Program-made: the position numbers and the translations under genes
Assembly (NCBI GenBank): GCA_016927375.1
Contig: JAFGMS010000139.1
Span: 1-35,574, forward strand
Reading direction: 5' to 3'
DNA from: Anaerolineae bacterium
GTDB lineage: Bacteria; Chloroflexota; Anaerolineae; Aggregatilineales; UBA3940
DNA: 35,574 nucleotides
Notes under the pieces: generated by a model
Told to the model about the DNA's origin: nothing
What the model saw: only the letters and a program-made list of their open reading frames with translations
Database searches by the model: none
Shown: positions 18,610 through 27,838 of the stretch, one piece after another
How the letters are laid out: the number at the start of each line of letters is the position of its first letter
Numbering within the stretch: position 1 is the stretch's first letter

Positions 18610-18641
18610 GATTGACGATTGACGATTGATGATTGACGATT
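18610..18641. repeat. Heptanucleotide tandem repeat (GATTGAC)n
   Basis: GATTGAC GATTGAC GATTGAT GATTGAC GATT. Confidence 0.85.
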
Positions 18642-18664
18642 AAAAGACAGCCCTGAGTTACGGA

Positions 18665-19366
18665 TTACGTTTGACGTTTTTTCTCTTCACGTTTTATGGC
18701 TTGCAAGTAATCACAGTCCTGCCGGAGCACACATCGATCACATTCCGGACCGCGCGCGTGGCACACCTGCCGGCCGTGTTGGATGACCTGCAGGTGGAAG
18801 GCGTAATAATCCTCAGGAGGGACGATCTCCTCCAGCACAGTGTGAGCCTTCTCGGCGCTTGTTTTCTTGTCGATCAGTCCCAGCCGCCCGGTCACTCTGT
18901 GGACATGGGTGTCGACAGGGAAAGCAGGCAGCCCAAAGGCGAAGCACAGGATGATGGCAGCCGTCTTGGGCCCAATGCCATCGATGCCGGTCAGCCAGGC
19001 TTTGGCTTCCTCGACGGGCATATCCGCCAGATGATCGAGGGTGATGCTGCCCTGGGTCTCGGTGAGGTGGCTCAGCGCGGCCTGGATGCGCGGCCCTTTC
19101 CGGTTCGACAGCCCGGCCGGGCGGATGGCCTCGATGATGTCATCGACCGGGGCATCGCGTACCGCTTCCCAGGCCGGGAAGCGCTCTTTGAGCGCATCGA
19201 AGGCCTTGTCGCGGTTGGTATCGGATGTGTTTTGCGAGAGAATGGTGCTCACCAGCTCATCGACGGGGGGCAGATGCTGCCGCCAGGTGGGATGACCGTA
19301 CTCCTGGGATAGGGCTTCGGCCAGTCGTTTGTACCTTGCTTTGAGGTTTTGCAGGTTGTCGCTCAT
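18665..19366 (-). CDS. nth: Endonuclease III-like HhH-GPD DNA glycosylase
   Basis: LVSTILSQNTSDTNRDKAF, LTGIDGIGPKTAAIILCF, FPVDTHVHRV, Fe-S cluster CHARGPECDRCVLRQDC. Confidence 0.92.
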   Translation of the reverse strand: MSDNLQNLKARYKRLAEALSQEYGHPTWRQHLPPVDELVSTILSQNTSDTNRDKAFDALKERFPAWEAVRDAPVDDIIEAIRPAGLSNRKGPRIQAALSHLTETQGSITLDHLADMPVEEAKAWLTGIDGIGPKTAAIILCFAFGLPAFPVDTHVHRVTGRLGLIDKKTSAEKAHTVLEEIVPPEDYYAFHLQVIQHGRQVCHARGPECDRCVLRQDCDYLQAIKREEKKRQT

Positions 19367-19449
19367 CAGTCTCTATTTCCCGAGCATCAGGCAATGGGCG
19401 TCATGATACCACGTATGGTCGATGTAATACCAGAAGCTCATGGCGCATC

Positions 19450-19496
19450 TAGGTAATGTGGCATATGGCTGATGGCTTATGGCATATGGCTGATGT
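19450..19496. repeat. Heptanucleotide tandem repeat (ATATGGC/TGATGGC)n
   Basis: ATATGGC TGATGGC TTATGGC ATATGGC TGATG. Confidence 0.75.
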
Positions 19497-19627
19497 TGGT
19501 GAACGGTAAGCTGTGTACTCATCACTACTTTGAGAGATATAGAATAGATACAAATAGCAGCAACGGGTGATTTGATTGCTCAAGACCATCATTTTTTGGC
19601 TCAACGTGAAAGGTAGGGACTGCCCCA

Positions 19628-19656
19628 ACCCTAAGGGTTTTCAAAACCCTTAGGGT
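19628..19656. repeat. Perfect inverted repeat, 14-bp arms with 1-nt centre
   Basis: ACCCTAAGGGTTTT-C-AAAACCCTTAGGGT. Confidence 0.9.
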
Positions 19657-19693
19657 CTTCCGAGGATCGCGAACGGGTCCAGAGAGGGTCAGA

Positions 19694-19711
19694 AACGAGT
19701 CTAGACTCGTT
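19694..19711. repeat. Perfect 18-bp palindrome
   Basis: AACGAGTCTAGACTCGTT. Confidence 0.9.
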
Positions 19712-19746
19712 CCCGGGTTGCTCAGCACTCAGCACTTGCCACTTCG

Positions 19747-20010
19747 GTGACACAGCTCGGCAACCTGGATGTAGGCCAGATCAAAAAAGGAAATTCCTAT
19801 AAGATCGAGTTAGCAAATGAAGCAATGGTGCTCCGGCTGGATGAACACAGCGATGTTGGCTTGGAGGCCGTCAAGCGTTATGGCATCCGAGGGCTGCCCA
19901 CCCTGATCGTGGTGAATGGGTGTGGAAAGGCAGTTGCCAGTTATGGTGGTGTGCCGGATGCGGACAGAATAGCCGAGGTCGTGCGCGGCATACCTGCCTG
20001 TAATCCGTAA
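19747..20010 (+). pseudogene. Thioredoxin-family fragment lacking the CxxC half
   Basis: VLRLDEHSDVGLEAVKRYGIRGLPTLIVVNGCGKAVASYGGVPDADRIAEVV matches the Trx C-terminal half including the cis-Pro (GLPT); no WCxxC upstream in frame. Confidence 0.7.
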
Positions 20011-20041
20011 TCTGCATGCAGTTGAGGAGGTCAGGCCATAG

Positions 20042-20659
20042 ATGTCCATATCGATCAGCGCTGCAATACTGGCGGGTGGGCAAAGCTCCCGTATGGGAGC
20101 TAACAAGGCTTTTGCTCTGGTTGGCGGGCGGTCCATCATCGAGCGGGTCATCGAGCGGGTGGCCTCTCTTACTGATGAGTTGGTGATTATTGCCAATAAA
20201 CCTTCTGAGTATGTCCGGCTGGGTTTGCCTGTCTTCACCGATCTACTTCCCGGTAAAGGACCTCTAGGCGGATTATACACGGCTATTACTCGGACTCGCG
20301 CGGAACACACGCTGGTGGTAAGCTGCGATCAGCCCTTTCTCAACCCGGAGCTGCTGCGCTACCTGATCAATCTCAGAGAAGGTTACGATGTCGTTGTACC
20401 TCTTAGCGGGGACGATTATCCCCAGAGCATGCATGCTGTCTATGGCAAAGGCTGTCTGGAACCGATCCGCCGCTGTATTGATGCTAAAGAGCTTAAAGCA
20501 ATCGGTTTTTTGGACAAGGTGCTTGTTCGCCGTGTCGGCAGTGCAGAGATCGAGCGCTTCGACCCGGACCGTTTGAGCTTCTTCAACGTCAATACCCCCG
20601 ACGATCTCAAGCAGGCTGAGCGGTTGGCTTGCTCATCACATCCTACAAAGATGGAATAA
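20042..20659 (+). CDS. mobA: Molybdenum cofactor guanylyltransferase
   Basis: ISAAILAGGQSSRMGANKAFALVGGRSIIERV, FTDLLPGKGPLGGLYTAI, VVSCDQPFLNPELL, NVNTPDDLKQAE. Confidence 0.93.
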   Translation: MSISISAAILAGGQSSRMGANKAFALVGGRSIIERVIERVASLTDELVIIANKPSEYVRLGLPVFTDLLPGKGPLGGLYTAITRTRAEHTLVVSCDQPFLNPELLRYLINLREGYDVVVPLSGDDYPQSMHAVYGKGCLEPIRRCIDAKELKAIGFLDKVLVRRVGSAEIERFDPDRLSFFNVNTPDDLKQAERLACSSHPTKME

Positions 20660-21827
20660 GGCTGATGGCAAAGAAAAGACAGCCTACCACCATGCTCATC
20701 ACTGTCCCGGCAATAATTACCGTCCCCATAGACACCAGGATATTCAGCTTATGCGCGGCTTTGACGGCATTGGCCATCTGCAAGAATTGGTAGATGCTTG
20801 CAACCAACGAACCCACAGCCAGGATCGCCGGAGAGAAAGGCGCAAGCAGCCACACGGGAATTTGCACGATGCTGGTAGCAACCAGGCCAATGGTCAGAGC
20901 TAGGGTCAATTGAATGATATCCCCTTTGCCGCCCAGCCGCTCGGCTACAGCGTTGACAGCAATGGCCAGGAACATCTGACCGACAAACGTTAACAGCACC
21001 GTCAGGATCAGGTACACCGCAAAAATCGTGCCAAACGCGGCTGCTACCTCAGGCGAGATGCGGGGAATCGAACCGCCGCCTGTGGCAGCCACCAAATAGT
21101 TATAAGCAGGCCTGAGTGCCGGATAGATCCAATTGGCGCTATTGAATTCCTCAATAGCCGCCAGCATTTCATTGAGCGATTGGATCGCGGGCGAAAGCAG
21201 AGAGTCGGGATTGCGCCCGACAGCAAGCAGCAGTACAAAAAAGAGGAGAGCCGCCAACACCTGCAAGAACACCGCAACGTTAATATTGATCAGGATGTGG
21301 GGCACCGAGCCATACTGCACCTCTTCATCGTAAGGGCCGATGATCTTGAAGATCAGGGCGTTTGCCCAGGCACTGGTCAGATCGAGTAAGGTGCGTGGCG
21401 CCGGCTCTCTGCAACTGGGAATCAGGATAGCATCGGAGACATACTCTCCATCGCCGGCAGGCTTTTCAAGCAGGCCGGCACGCCATTGCTCCTCGGGAGG
21501 GAGCTCGCTGCCAGGAGAGGGTGAGGCTTGGATTTGTGAGGATGGCGGCTCCGGCCCAGTATCATCTCCTGGAAGCGAAGCGCCCAGTTTGCTCAAGCCC
21601 TTGAGGGCAGCCTCACTACGAGGATTGATCGTCAGGACATTCTGAAGACAGATGATGCGTTCTTCATCGGTGTCCACGCAGGTGCTGAGCCACAACCAGG
21701 CCTGCTCGTGAAGCTGATCCTGCTCGACCACCTTCATCAGCTTCTCTCTGCCTGTCGCCTTATCGCCGGCCCGGATAGCGGCCACGCCCTCCCGGTAAAG
21801 ACGATCTGTTTCACTTGAGTCTGCCAT
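20643..21827 (-). CDS. YIP1-family-like membrane protein with N-terminal TPR-like region
   Basis: N-terminal REGVAAIRAGDKATGREKLMKVVEQDQLHEQAWLWLSTCVDT, then five or so TM segments. Confidence 0.75.
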   Translation of the reverse strand: MADSSETDRLYREGVAAIRAGDKATGREKLMKVVEQDQLHEQAWLWLSTCVDTDEERIICLQNVLTINPRSEAALKGLSKLGASLPGDDTGPEPPSSQIQASPSPGSELPPEEQWRAGLLEKPAGDGEYVSDAILIPSCREPAPRTLLDLTSAWANALIFKIIGPYDEEVQYGSVPHILININVAVFLQVLAALLFFVLLLAVGRNPDSLLSPAIQSLNEMLAAIEEFNSANWIYPALRPAYNYLVAATGGGSIPRISPEVAAAFGTIFAVYLILTVLLTFVGQMFLAIAVNAVAERLGGKGDIIQLTLALTIGLVATSIVQIPVWLLAPFSPAILAVGSLVASIYQFLQMANAVKAAHKLNILVSMGTVIIAGTVMSMVVGCLFFAISLIPSL

Positions 21828-21878
21828 AACATTCCCCCCTCAATAGAGTGGTCGTCACAATACAAAAGTAACATCTGC

Positions 21879-22052
21879 CGTAACTACTCAGTCTTAGCTG
21901 TTGGCTCTTAGCTTTTAGCTTTTAGCTTTTCAAGCTTCGATCTGTGCTTGTAAACTCAGGCTGGATACTCGTCACGTCTCACGTTTTACATATTTACCTT
22001 TTGTGCATCGCTTATGGCCACAGTAGAGAGCACCAGATAGCTGAGTAGTTAC
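21879..22052. repeat. Segment bounded by inverted CGTAACTACTCAG / CTGAGTAGTTAC ends, containing TTAGCTT heptamer repeats
   Basis: CGTAACTACTCAG at 21879-21891, GATAGCTGAGTAGTTAC at 22036-22052; TTAGCTT x3 at 21908-21928. Confidence 0.55.
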
Positions 22053-22103
22053 CATCTGCCTATATCCCGATTGTACTCAGAAGACAGCATGGTGAAAGTA
22101 TCA

Positions 22104-22128
22104 GGGCATAGCAAATTCTGCTATGCCC
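22104..22128. terminator. Terminator-like hairpin downstream of fhs
   Basis: GGGCATAGCA-AATTC-TGCTATGCCC perfect 10-bp stem; weak T-tract. Confidence 0.5.
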
Positions 22129-22156
22129 CGGCTGCGTTCGGTGAAGTGCCAAGCTT

Positions 22157-23929
22157 TTAGAACAGTCCTTTGATCCTCCCCGTCTCCACATCGATATCGA
22201 TATCCATGTAGGCTGCATGCGTCGCCATGCCGGGCATGGTGCTCATCTGCCCCAACAGTGGGTAGATGAAGCCGGCCCCCGCACTGGCACGCACCTCGCG
22301 CACGGGGATGGTAAAGCCGGTCGGCGCCCCCTTGATCGTTGGGTCAGCAGTGAAGCTCAGATGCGTCTTGGCCATGCAGATCGGCAGATTGCCAAAACCA
22401 ATACGCTCGTAATTGGCAATCTGCTCTTCAGCTATCGGTTCATAGCTCACGCCATCGGCGCCATAAATCTCTTTGGCAATATGCTCGATCTTCTGTTTGA
22501 TGGGCCACTCCAATGGGTAGAGGAACTTGAAATTGCTGGGCTTATCGCAAGCTGCCACAACGGCCTCGGCCAGTTTAGCCGCGCCTTTGCCGCCATCAGC
22601 CCAGTGGGTGCTCTTGACAGAGTCCTCGGCGCCCTGAGATGCAGCATACTCGCGCACCATCTCTAATTCGGCATCCGTATCATCCTTGAAACCGTTAACG
22701 GCAACTACTACCGGGACGCCATACTTAAGCGCGTTCCGGATATGCCGCCCCAGGTTTGGCAGGCCCGCTTCGAGAAGTGGGAGGTTCTCTTTAGTGTAAG
22801 CCTCATCAAGCGGTTTGCCGGGGGAAACCTTGGGGCCCCCGCCGTGCATCTTGAGAGCGCGAACCGTCGCTACCAGCACGACACAGTTGGGGATCAACCC
22901 CGAGTAGCGGCACTTGATACCGAAGAATTTCTCCATGCCGATATCCGCGCCGAAGCCGCTTTCCGTCACGACGTAATCGGCCACCTTGAGCGCGATCTGG
23001 TCAGCGATGATGGACGACTGGCCATGTGCGATGTTGGCAAATGGCCCGGCATGAACGAAAGCAGGCTGTCCTTCGAGTGTCTGCATCAGGTTGGGCATCA
23101 GCGCGTCCCGCATGAGGACCGTCACTGCGCCTGCCACGCCCAGCTGCTCCAGGTTAACCGGGTTGCCTTTCTTGTCGAGGGCAACCACGATCTTGCCGAA
23201 ACGCTCGCGCATATCCTTAAGACTGGTAGCTAGTGCCAGGATGGCCATGATCTCGCTGGCAACGGTGATATCGTAGCCGGTCCTGCGAGGGAAGATGGGG
23301 CTGGGCGAGCCGTCCTTCATCAGCCGCTCAGCATCGCCAAGCCCAACATCGATCTGGCGCAGCATGCGATCGCATACATCCACCACGCGGTTCCAGGTGA
23401 TGGTGTCAGGGTCGATGTCCAGCCGTGTAATGCCGGCCTTCCCCAAGCCCACATCTGACTGGCGGCTTTCGTGGTACATGCGTGTATCGAGCGCGGCGGC
23501 GACCAGGTTATGCGCGACGGTGATGGCATGAATGTCACCGGTCAGGTGCAGGTTAAAGTCCTCCATCGGGATGATCTGGCTGTAGCCGCCGCCCGCAGCG
23601 CCGCCTTTGATGTTGAAGGTTGGGCCCATACTGGGCTGGCGAATGCAGCACATGACATTCTTACCCAGCTCTGAACCGAGCGCCTGGGTCAGCCCGACCA
23701 TGGTCGTCGATTTTCCCTCACCTAGAGGTGTGGGTGTAATAGCGGTTACATCAATGTATTTGCCCTGTGGGCGATCTTTCAACCTATCGAGCACATCCAA
23801 ATGTACCTTGGCTTTGTATTTACCATAGAGTTCGAGATCGTCTTCTGTAAGGCCTAATTGACTGGCGATCTCAACGATGGGTATCAGGGGGGTTGCTTGG
23901 GCGATCTCAATGTCACTGGGTACAGGCAT
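22157..23929 (-). CDS. fhs: Formate--tetrahydrofolate ligase
   Basis: [66 protein letters not shown] 7 nt upstream of [11 protein letters not shown]. Confidence 0.97.
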   Translation of the reverse strand: MPVPSDIEIAQATPLIPIVEIASQLGLTEDDLELYGKYKAKVHLDVLDRLKDRPQGKYIDVTAITPTPLGEGKSTTMVGLTQALGSELGKNVMCCIRQPSMGPTFNIKGGAAGGGYSQIIPMEDFNLHLTGDIHAITVAHNLVAAALDTRMYHESRQSDVGLGKAGITRLDIDPDTITWNRVVDVCDRMLRQIDVGLGDAERLMKDGSPSPIFPRRTGYDITVASEIMAILALATSLKDMRERFGKIVVALDKKGNPVNLEQLGVAGAVTVLMRDALMPNLMQTLEGQPAFVHAGPFANIAHGQSSIIADQIALKVADYVVTESGFGADIGMEKFFGIKCRYSGLIPNCVVLVATVRALKMHGGGPKVSPGKPLDEAYTKENLPLLEAGLPNLGRHIRNALKYGVPVVVAVNGFKDDTDAELEMVREYAASQGAEDSVKSTHWADGGKGAAKLAEAVVAACDKPSNFKFLYPLEWPIKQKIEHIAKEIYGADGVSYEPIAEEQIANYERIGFGNLPICMAKTHLSFTADPTIKGAPTGFTIPVREVRASAGAGFIYPLLGQMSTMPGMATHAAYMDIDIDVETGRIKGLF

Positions 23930-24074
23930 TTGATTTCCTCCTATTTGGCAATTGAACATAACAGGCAAGAAAGTCTGGGGTAGGCGTATAATTGCGTCAA
24001 GATGATTATATTGCCCTTCACTATGATACTCACTTAGCCGCTTTACACTAAATGCAGCATCGATGTGCCGGGCG

Positions 24075-24102
24075 CGTCAACGCGCGCGTACGCGCGTTGA
24101 CG
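24075..24102. repeat. Perfect inverted repeat, 12-bp arms
   Basis: CGTCAACGCGCG-CGTA-CGCGCGTTGACG. Confidence 0.9.
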
Positions 24103-24375
24103 GCTGACCAAGCACCGTGTTATACTTCGATCAGGATTTCCCTTGTCTCCTAATAACTTGGTAAGATTCCTGCTCGCTCGCCTTCACAAGGTATAGCGCA
24201 TCCACAGTGAGTTGCCCAACCTAGCATGAGGTTTGCTGGCAGCAATAGCCCTAAAGGTCAATCTGCAGGGTATTCTATCAAAGCAATTATTACTTGAATC
24301 AAGCAGAGCCAACGGTTCGGCATGCATAAGCCCTTGAAGTATGTATCTTAAAGCCTATATAAGATCGGTCAACCA

Positions 24376-25314
24376 ATGACTGGACAACCAATACCCCCCA
24401 TGGTGTCACTGGGCGCAAGTGATGTGCGTGTCAGTCCTTTAGGTATTGGAGCCTGGGCCTGGGGCGCACGCTCCTTTTGGGGTGACTATTCGGTCCCGGA
24501 TCTACAAGCTGCCTTCGACACCAGCCTGGGCGGAGGCGTCAACTTCCTGGACACTGCCGAAATCTATGGATCTGGGCGTTCCGAGACTCTAATAGGAACA
24601 TTCCTGCAGGCCACCGACAAAAAGCCTTTTGTCGCTACAAAATTCTTTCCTCTTCCCTGGCGCTTAACGAAAGGTAGTTTTAAGAAGGCTCTCCAGGGCA
24701 GCTTAAAACGTCTGGGTTTACAGAAGATTGATCTCTATCAGATTCACTGGCCAAGCCCTCCTATGCCCATCGATGTATGGGTTTCGGCTCTAGGAGACGT
24801 CATCGAGGCTGGACTAGTGCGTTTGGGAGGTATATCGAACTACAATGTCGAGCAGACCAGACAGGCCCATGCGCTTCTTGCAGATCGAGGGATCCATTTG
24901 ACTTCTAACCAGGTGCATTATAGTTTATTGCACCGCAATCCGGAACACAGTGGTTTATTAGACCTGTGCCGAGAGCTTAACATTACACTCATCGCCTACA
25001 GCCCCTTGGAGCAGGGTGTGTTGACCGGAAAATATACACCGAACACACCGCTGCCCGGCGTACGCGGGCGACGCTATGACCGTGACTTCTTGCTCCGGGT
25101 ACAGCCGCTCATCGGCCTGATGCGAGAGATCGGACAGGCATATGGAGGAAAGACCCCAGTGCAAGTTGCGGTCAATTGGGTTATCAGTAAAGGGGCATTC
25201 CCCATTCCTGGTGCTCGTAACGCACGCCAGGCCCAGGAAATCTTAGGATCGTTGGGTTGGAAGTTAACCCATGACGAAGTATTTGCCCTGGAACAAGCAG
25301 CCGAGAAATCATGA
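24376..25314 (+). CDS. Aldo/keto reductase
   Basis: SPLGIGAWAWG, FLDTAEIYGSGRSE, KIDLYQIHWP, GGISNY, NWVISKGAFPIPGAR. Confidence 0.95.
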   Translation: MTGQPIPPMVSLGASDVRVSPLGIGAWAWGARSFWGDYSVPDLQAAFDTSLGGGVNFLDTAEIYGSGRSETLIGTFLQATDKKPFVATKFFPLPWRLTKGSFKKALQGSLKRLGLQKIDLYQIHWPSPPMPIDVWVSALGDVIEAGLVRLGGISNYNVEQTRQAHALLADRGIHLTSNQVHYSLLHRNPEHSGLLDLCRELNITLIAYSPLEQGVLTGKYTPNTPLPGVRGRRYDRDFLLRVQPLIGLMREIGQAYGGKTPVQVAVNWVISKGAFPIPGARNARQAQEILGSLGWKLTHDEVFALEQAAEKS

Positions 25315-25374
25315 GAGCAAATCCTCTCTCAAATACATCCCGTTGGAGACAGGAAGGAAACAGGATACAAGCAA

Positions 25375-26652
25375 ATGAATATAGCAGAACTTGAAGTGAT
25401 GACGTTGTCTGAACTGCGTGAGATAGCACGTGAAGCTGAGATTGCCGGACTCAGTCGCATGAAGAAACAAGACCTGATCCTGGCTTTGCTACGTCACAAA
25501 GCCGAGCAACAAGGTTTCCAATTGCGCGGCGGCGTCCTGGAGATCATCGAAGAAGGGATTGGCTTTCTTCGTTCCGATCACTATGTGCCTGGGCCAGATG
25601 ATATTTACGTCAGCCAAACGCAGATCAAACGCTTTGACTTACGAACCGGCGATCTTGTTGTTGGGCAGGTGAGACCTCCCAAGGATACCGAGAAGTACTA
25701 TGGTCTGCTGCGCGTCGAGGCAGTCAATGGCCTCGATCCGGAACAGGCCAAGAAGCGCCCACATTTCGAGCAGCTCACTCCTATCTTCCCGGAAAGACGT
25801 TTCGATCTGGAGACCAATGGGCGCATTCTTTCTACCCGCCTGCTCAACCTGGTGGCACCGATCGGACGTGGGCAGCGTGGGCTGATTGTCTCCCCACCCA
25901 AAGCCGGCAAGACAACTGTCCTCAAAGAGATTGCCAACGGCATTAGCCACAATTATCCGGAAGTCCATCTCATGGTCCTGCTGATCGGTGAGCGCCCAGA
26001 AGAGGTCACTGACATGGATCGCTCAGTCGAGGCAGAGGTGATTGCCTCAACCTTCGATGAAGCATGGACCAGCCAGGTGCATGTCAGCGAGATGGCCATG
26101 GAAAGGGCCAAACGCCTGGTAGAAAGCGGAAAAGACGTGGTGATCCTGATGGACAGCATCACCCGGCTGGCAAGAGCTTACAACCTGGTTGTGCCTCCCA
26201 GTGGACGTACACTCTCCGGCGGTCTTGACCCCAGCGCACTTTATCCTCCCAAAAGGTTCTTTGGTGCAGCCCGTAATATCGAGGAAGGTGGCTCGCTCAC
26301 CATCATCGCCACCTGCTTGGTCGATACCGGTTCCCGCATGGATGATGTCATTTACGAAGAGTTCAAGGGCACCGGTAATATGGAGCTGCATCTTTCCCGC
26401 AAGCTGCAAGAGCGCCGCACCTTCCCGGCATTCGATATCGAGCGTTCCAGCACACGGCGTGAAGAGCTGCTGCTTGGTGCAGACATCCTCCAGCGCGTTT
26501 GGTTAATGCGCCGTATGCTCAGCCAGATGATGGCTCCACTGCCTAACGGTGCAGGCATGGAAATGACCGCCGCTACAGAGGCTGTCATCGATCAGCTGCG
26601 CCGCACCGAAAGCAACGAGGAATTCCTGCAGTTCCTGACTGACAATAGTTAA
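25375..26652 (+). CDS. rho: Transcription termination factor Rho
   Basis: N-terminal MTLSELREIAREAEI, GFLRSDHYVPGPDDIYVSQTQIKRFDLRTGD, SPPKAGKTTVLKEIA, VILMDSITRLARAYN. Confidence 0.97.
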   Translation: MNIAELEVMTLSELREIAREAEIAGLSRMKKQDLILALLRHKAEQQGFQLRGGVLEIIEEGIGFLRSDHYVPGPDDIYVSQTQIKRFDLRTGDLVVGQVRPPKDTEKYYGLLRVEAVNGLDPEQAKKRPHFEQLTPIFPERRFDLETNGRILSTRLLNLVAPIGRGQRGLIVSPPKAGKTTVLKEIANGISHNYPEVHLMVLLIGERPEEVTDMDRSVEAEVIASTFDEAWTSQVHVSEMAMERAKRLVESGKDVVILMDSITRLARAYNLVVPPSGRTLSGGLDPSALYPPKRFFGAARNIEEGGSLTIIATCLVDTGSRMDDVIYEEFKGTGNMELHLSRKLQERRTFPAFDIERSSTRREELLLGADILQRVWLMRRMLSQMMAPLPNGAGMEMTAATEAVIDQLRRTESNEEFLQFLTDNS

Positions 26653-26725
26653 TGATATGTAGCCGAGGATCATACTGTGATGGTTGTACTGTCATAAAAA
26701 ATATCAACCATATGTTTCGAGTTGC

Positions 26726-26754
26726 TTGACAGTTGGCTGCGATTCGGCTACAGT
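26726..26754 (+). promoter_or_regulatory. Sigma70-type promoter
   Basis: TTGACA, 17-bp spacer, TACAGT upstream of the nitrilase-family CDS. Confidence 0.6.
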
Positions 26755-26791
26755 TCTGCCCATTCTGTAATGTGACTGATAAGGAGTATTC

Positions 26792-27694
26792 ATGCGTGAG
26801 ATCACTGTTGCTACCGTGCAGATGAAGCCCGAGCTGGGCGAGCTTGAGAACAACCTGGTCAAGATGTCTGATATTGTTTCCAAGATCGCCAACCAGCAAA
26901 AGGTCGATCTGATTCTCTTCCCCGAGCTCGTGACCAGTGGTTACGAGCTGGGTGTCAAGTTCACCAATCTTGCCCAGCTTGTCCCTGGCCCAACCGTCAA
27001 TTTGATGGCTCAACGTGCCCAACAGCTCGGTGTCCATATCGCCTTTGGTATGGTTGCCAAGGAGCGTGTTGAAAGCATTCTGTATGATGCAGCAGTGTTG
27101 ATCGGCCCGGATGGCGAATTCATCGGTGATTACCGCAAGGCTCACCTCAAAGGCGAAGAGCGAATGGCCTTCCGCGAGGGATATCGGCTGCCCGTCTTCG
27201 AGACCCAGATTGGCAATATTGGGATGGTGTTGGGCTGGGACCTGGCTTTTCCGGAGGTGGCGCGCAGCCTGGTACTTGATGGCGCCGAATTGCTGTGTGT
27301 GTTGGCAAGTTGGGAAAAAGACGACATTGAGGAATGGAAAACCTATCTGAAAGCACGCGCTTACGAGAATGCCGTCTTTGTGGCGGGCTCAAATCGCGTT
27401 GGAGAAGATGTCACATTGACCTTTGGCGGAGAGAGCATGATCGTCGGGCCGCGCGGCAAGGTCCATGCCTCTTTATCCAACAACACGTCGGGAGAGGCCA
27501 AAAAAGACGACGACAAGAAGGATGAGGGGCAAAAAGACGAAAAAGCTGCCCCTAAAGAGAAAAAGGGAAAGTTCGTCGAGGGGTACTGCGTGGCACGCAT
27601 CGATCTTGATGAAGTCAAGCGTCACCGCGAAGAGCGGTTGACACTCCAGGCCCGGCAGCCGACTGTGTACCGGAACATCGTCAGGAAATACTGA
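26792..27694 (+). CDS. Carbon-nitrogen hydrolase (nitrilase) superfamily protein, probably catalytically altered
   Basis: LFPELVTSGYELG (Glu) and YRKAHLKGEE (Lys) conserved; nucleophile motif reads GMVLGWDLAFPE instead of xxxICYDxRFPE; Lys/Asp-rich insertion near the C-terminus. Confidence 0.88.
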   Translation: MREITVATVQMKPELGELENNLVKMSDIVSKIANQQKVDLILFPELVTSGYELGVKFTNLAQLVPGPTVNLMAQRAQQLGVHIAFGMVAKERVESILYDAAVLIGPDGEFIGDYRKAHLKGEERMAFREGYRLPVFETQIGNIGMVLGWDLAFPEVARSLVLDGAELLCVLASWEKDDIEEWKTYLKARAYENAVFVAGSNRVGEDVTLTFGGESMIVGPRGKVHASLSNNTSGEAKKDDDKKDEGQKDEKAAPKEKKGKFVEGYCVARIDLDEVKRHREERLTLQARQPTVYRNIVRKY

Positions 27695-27733
27695 TCGGAC
27701 AGCAGCCTTCCAGCTGTATATCCTATATGCAAG

Positions 27734-27762
27734 AAACGGCGGCCTCGGCAGGTCGCCGTTTT
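27734..27762 (+). terminator. Rho-independent terminator-like hairpin
   Basis: AAACGGCG...CGCCGTTTT after the nitrilase-family CDS. Confidence 0.55.
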
Positions 27763-27838
27763 GGTAAACCCATGAGACAGTCCGCTCAACAGGGATAAAG
27801 GGCTGTCGCAGTCTATTTGCTTGTGCTAAGATCGGCTG

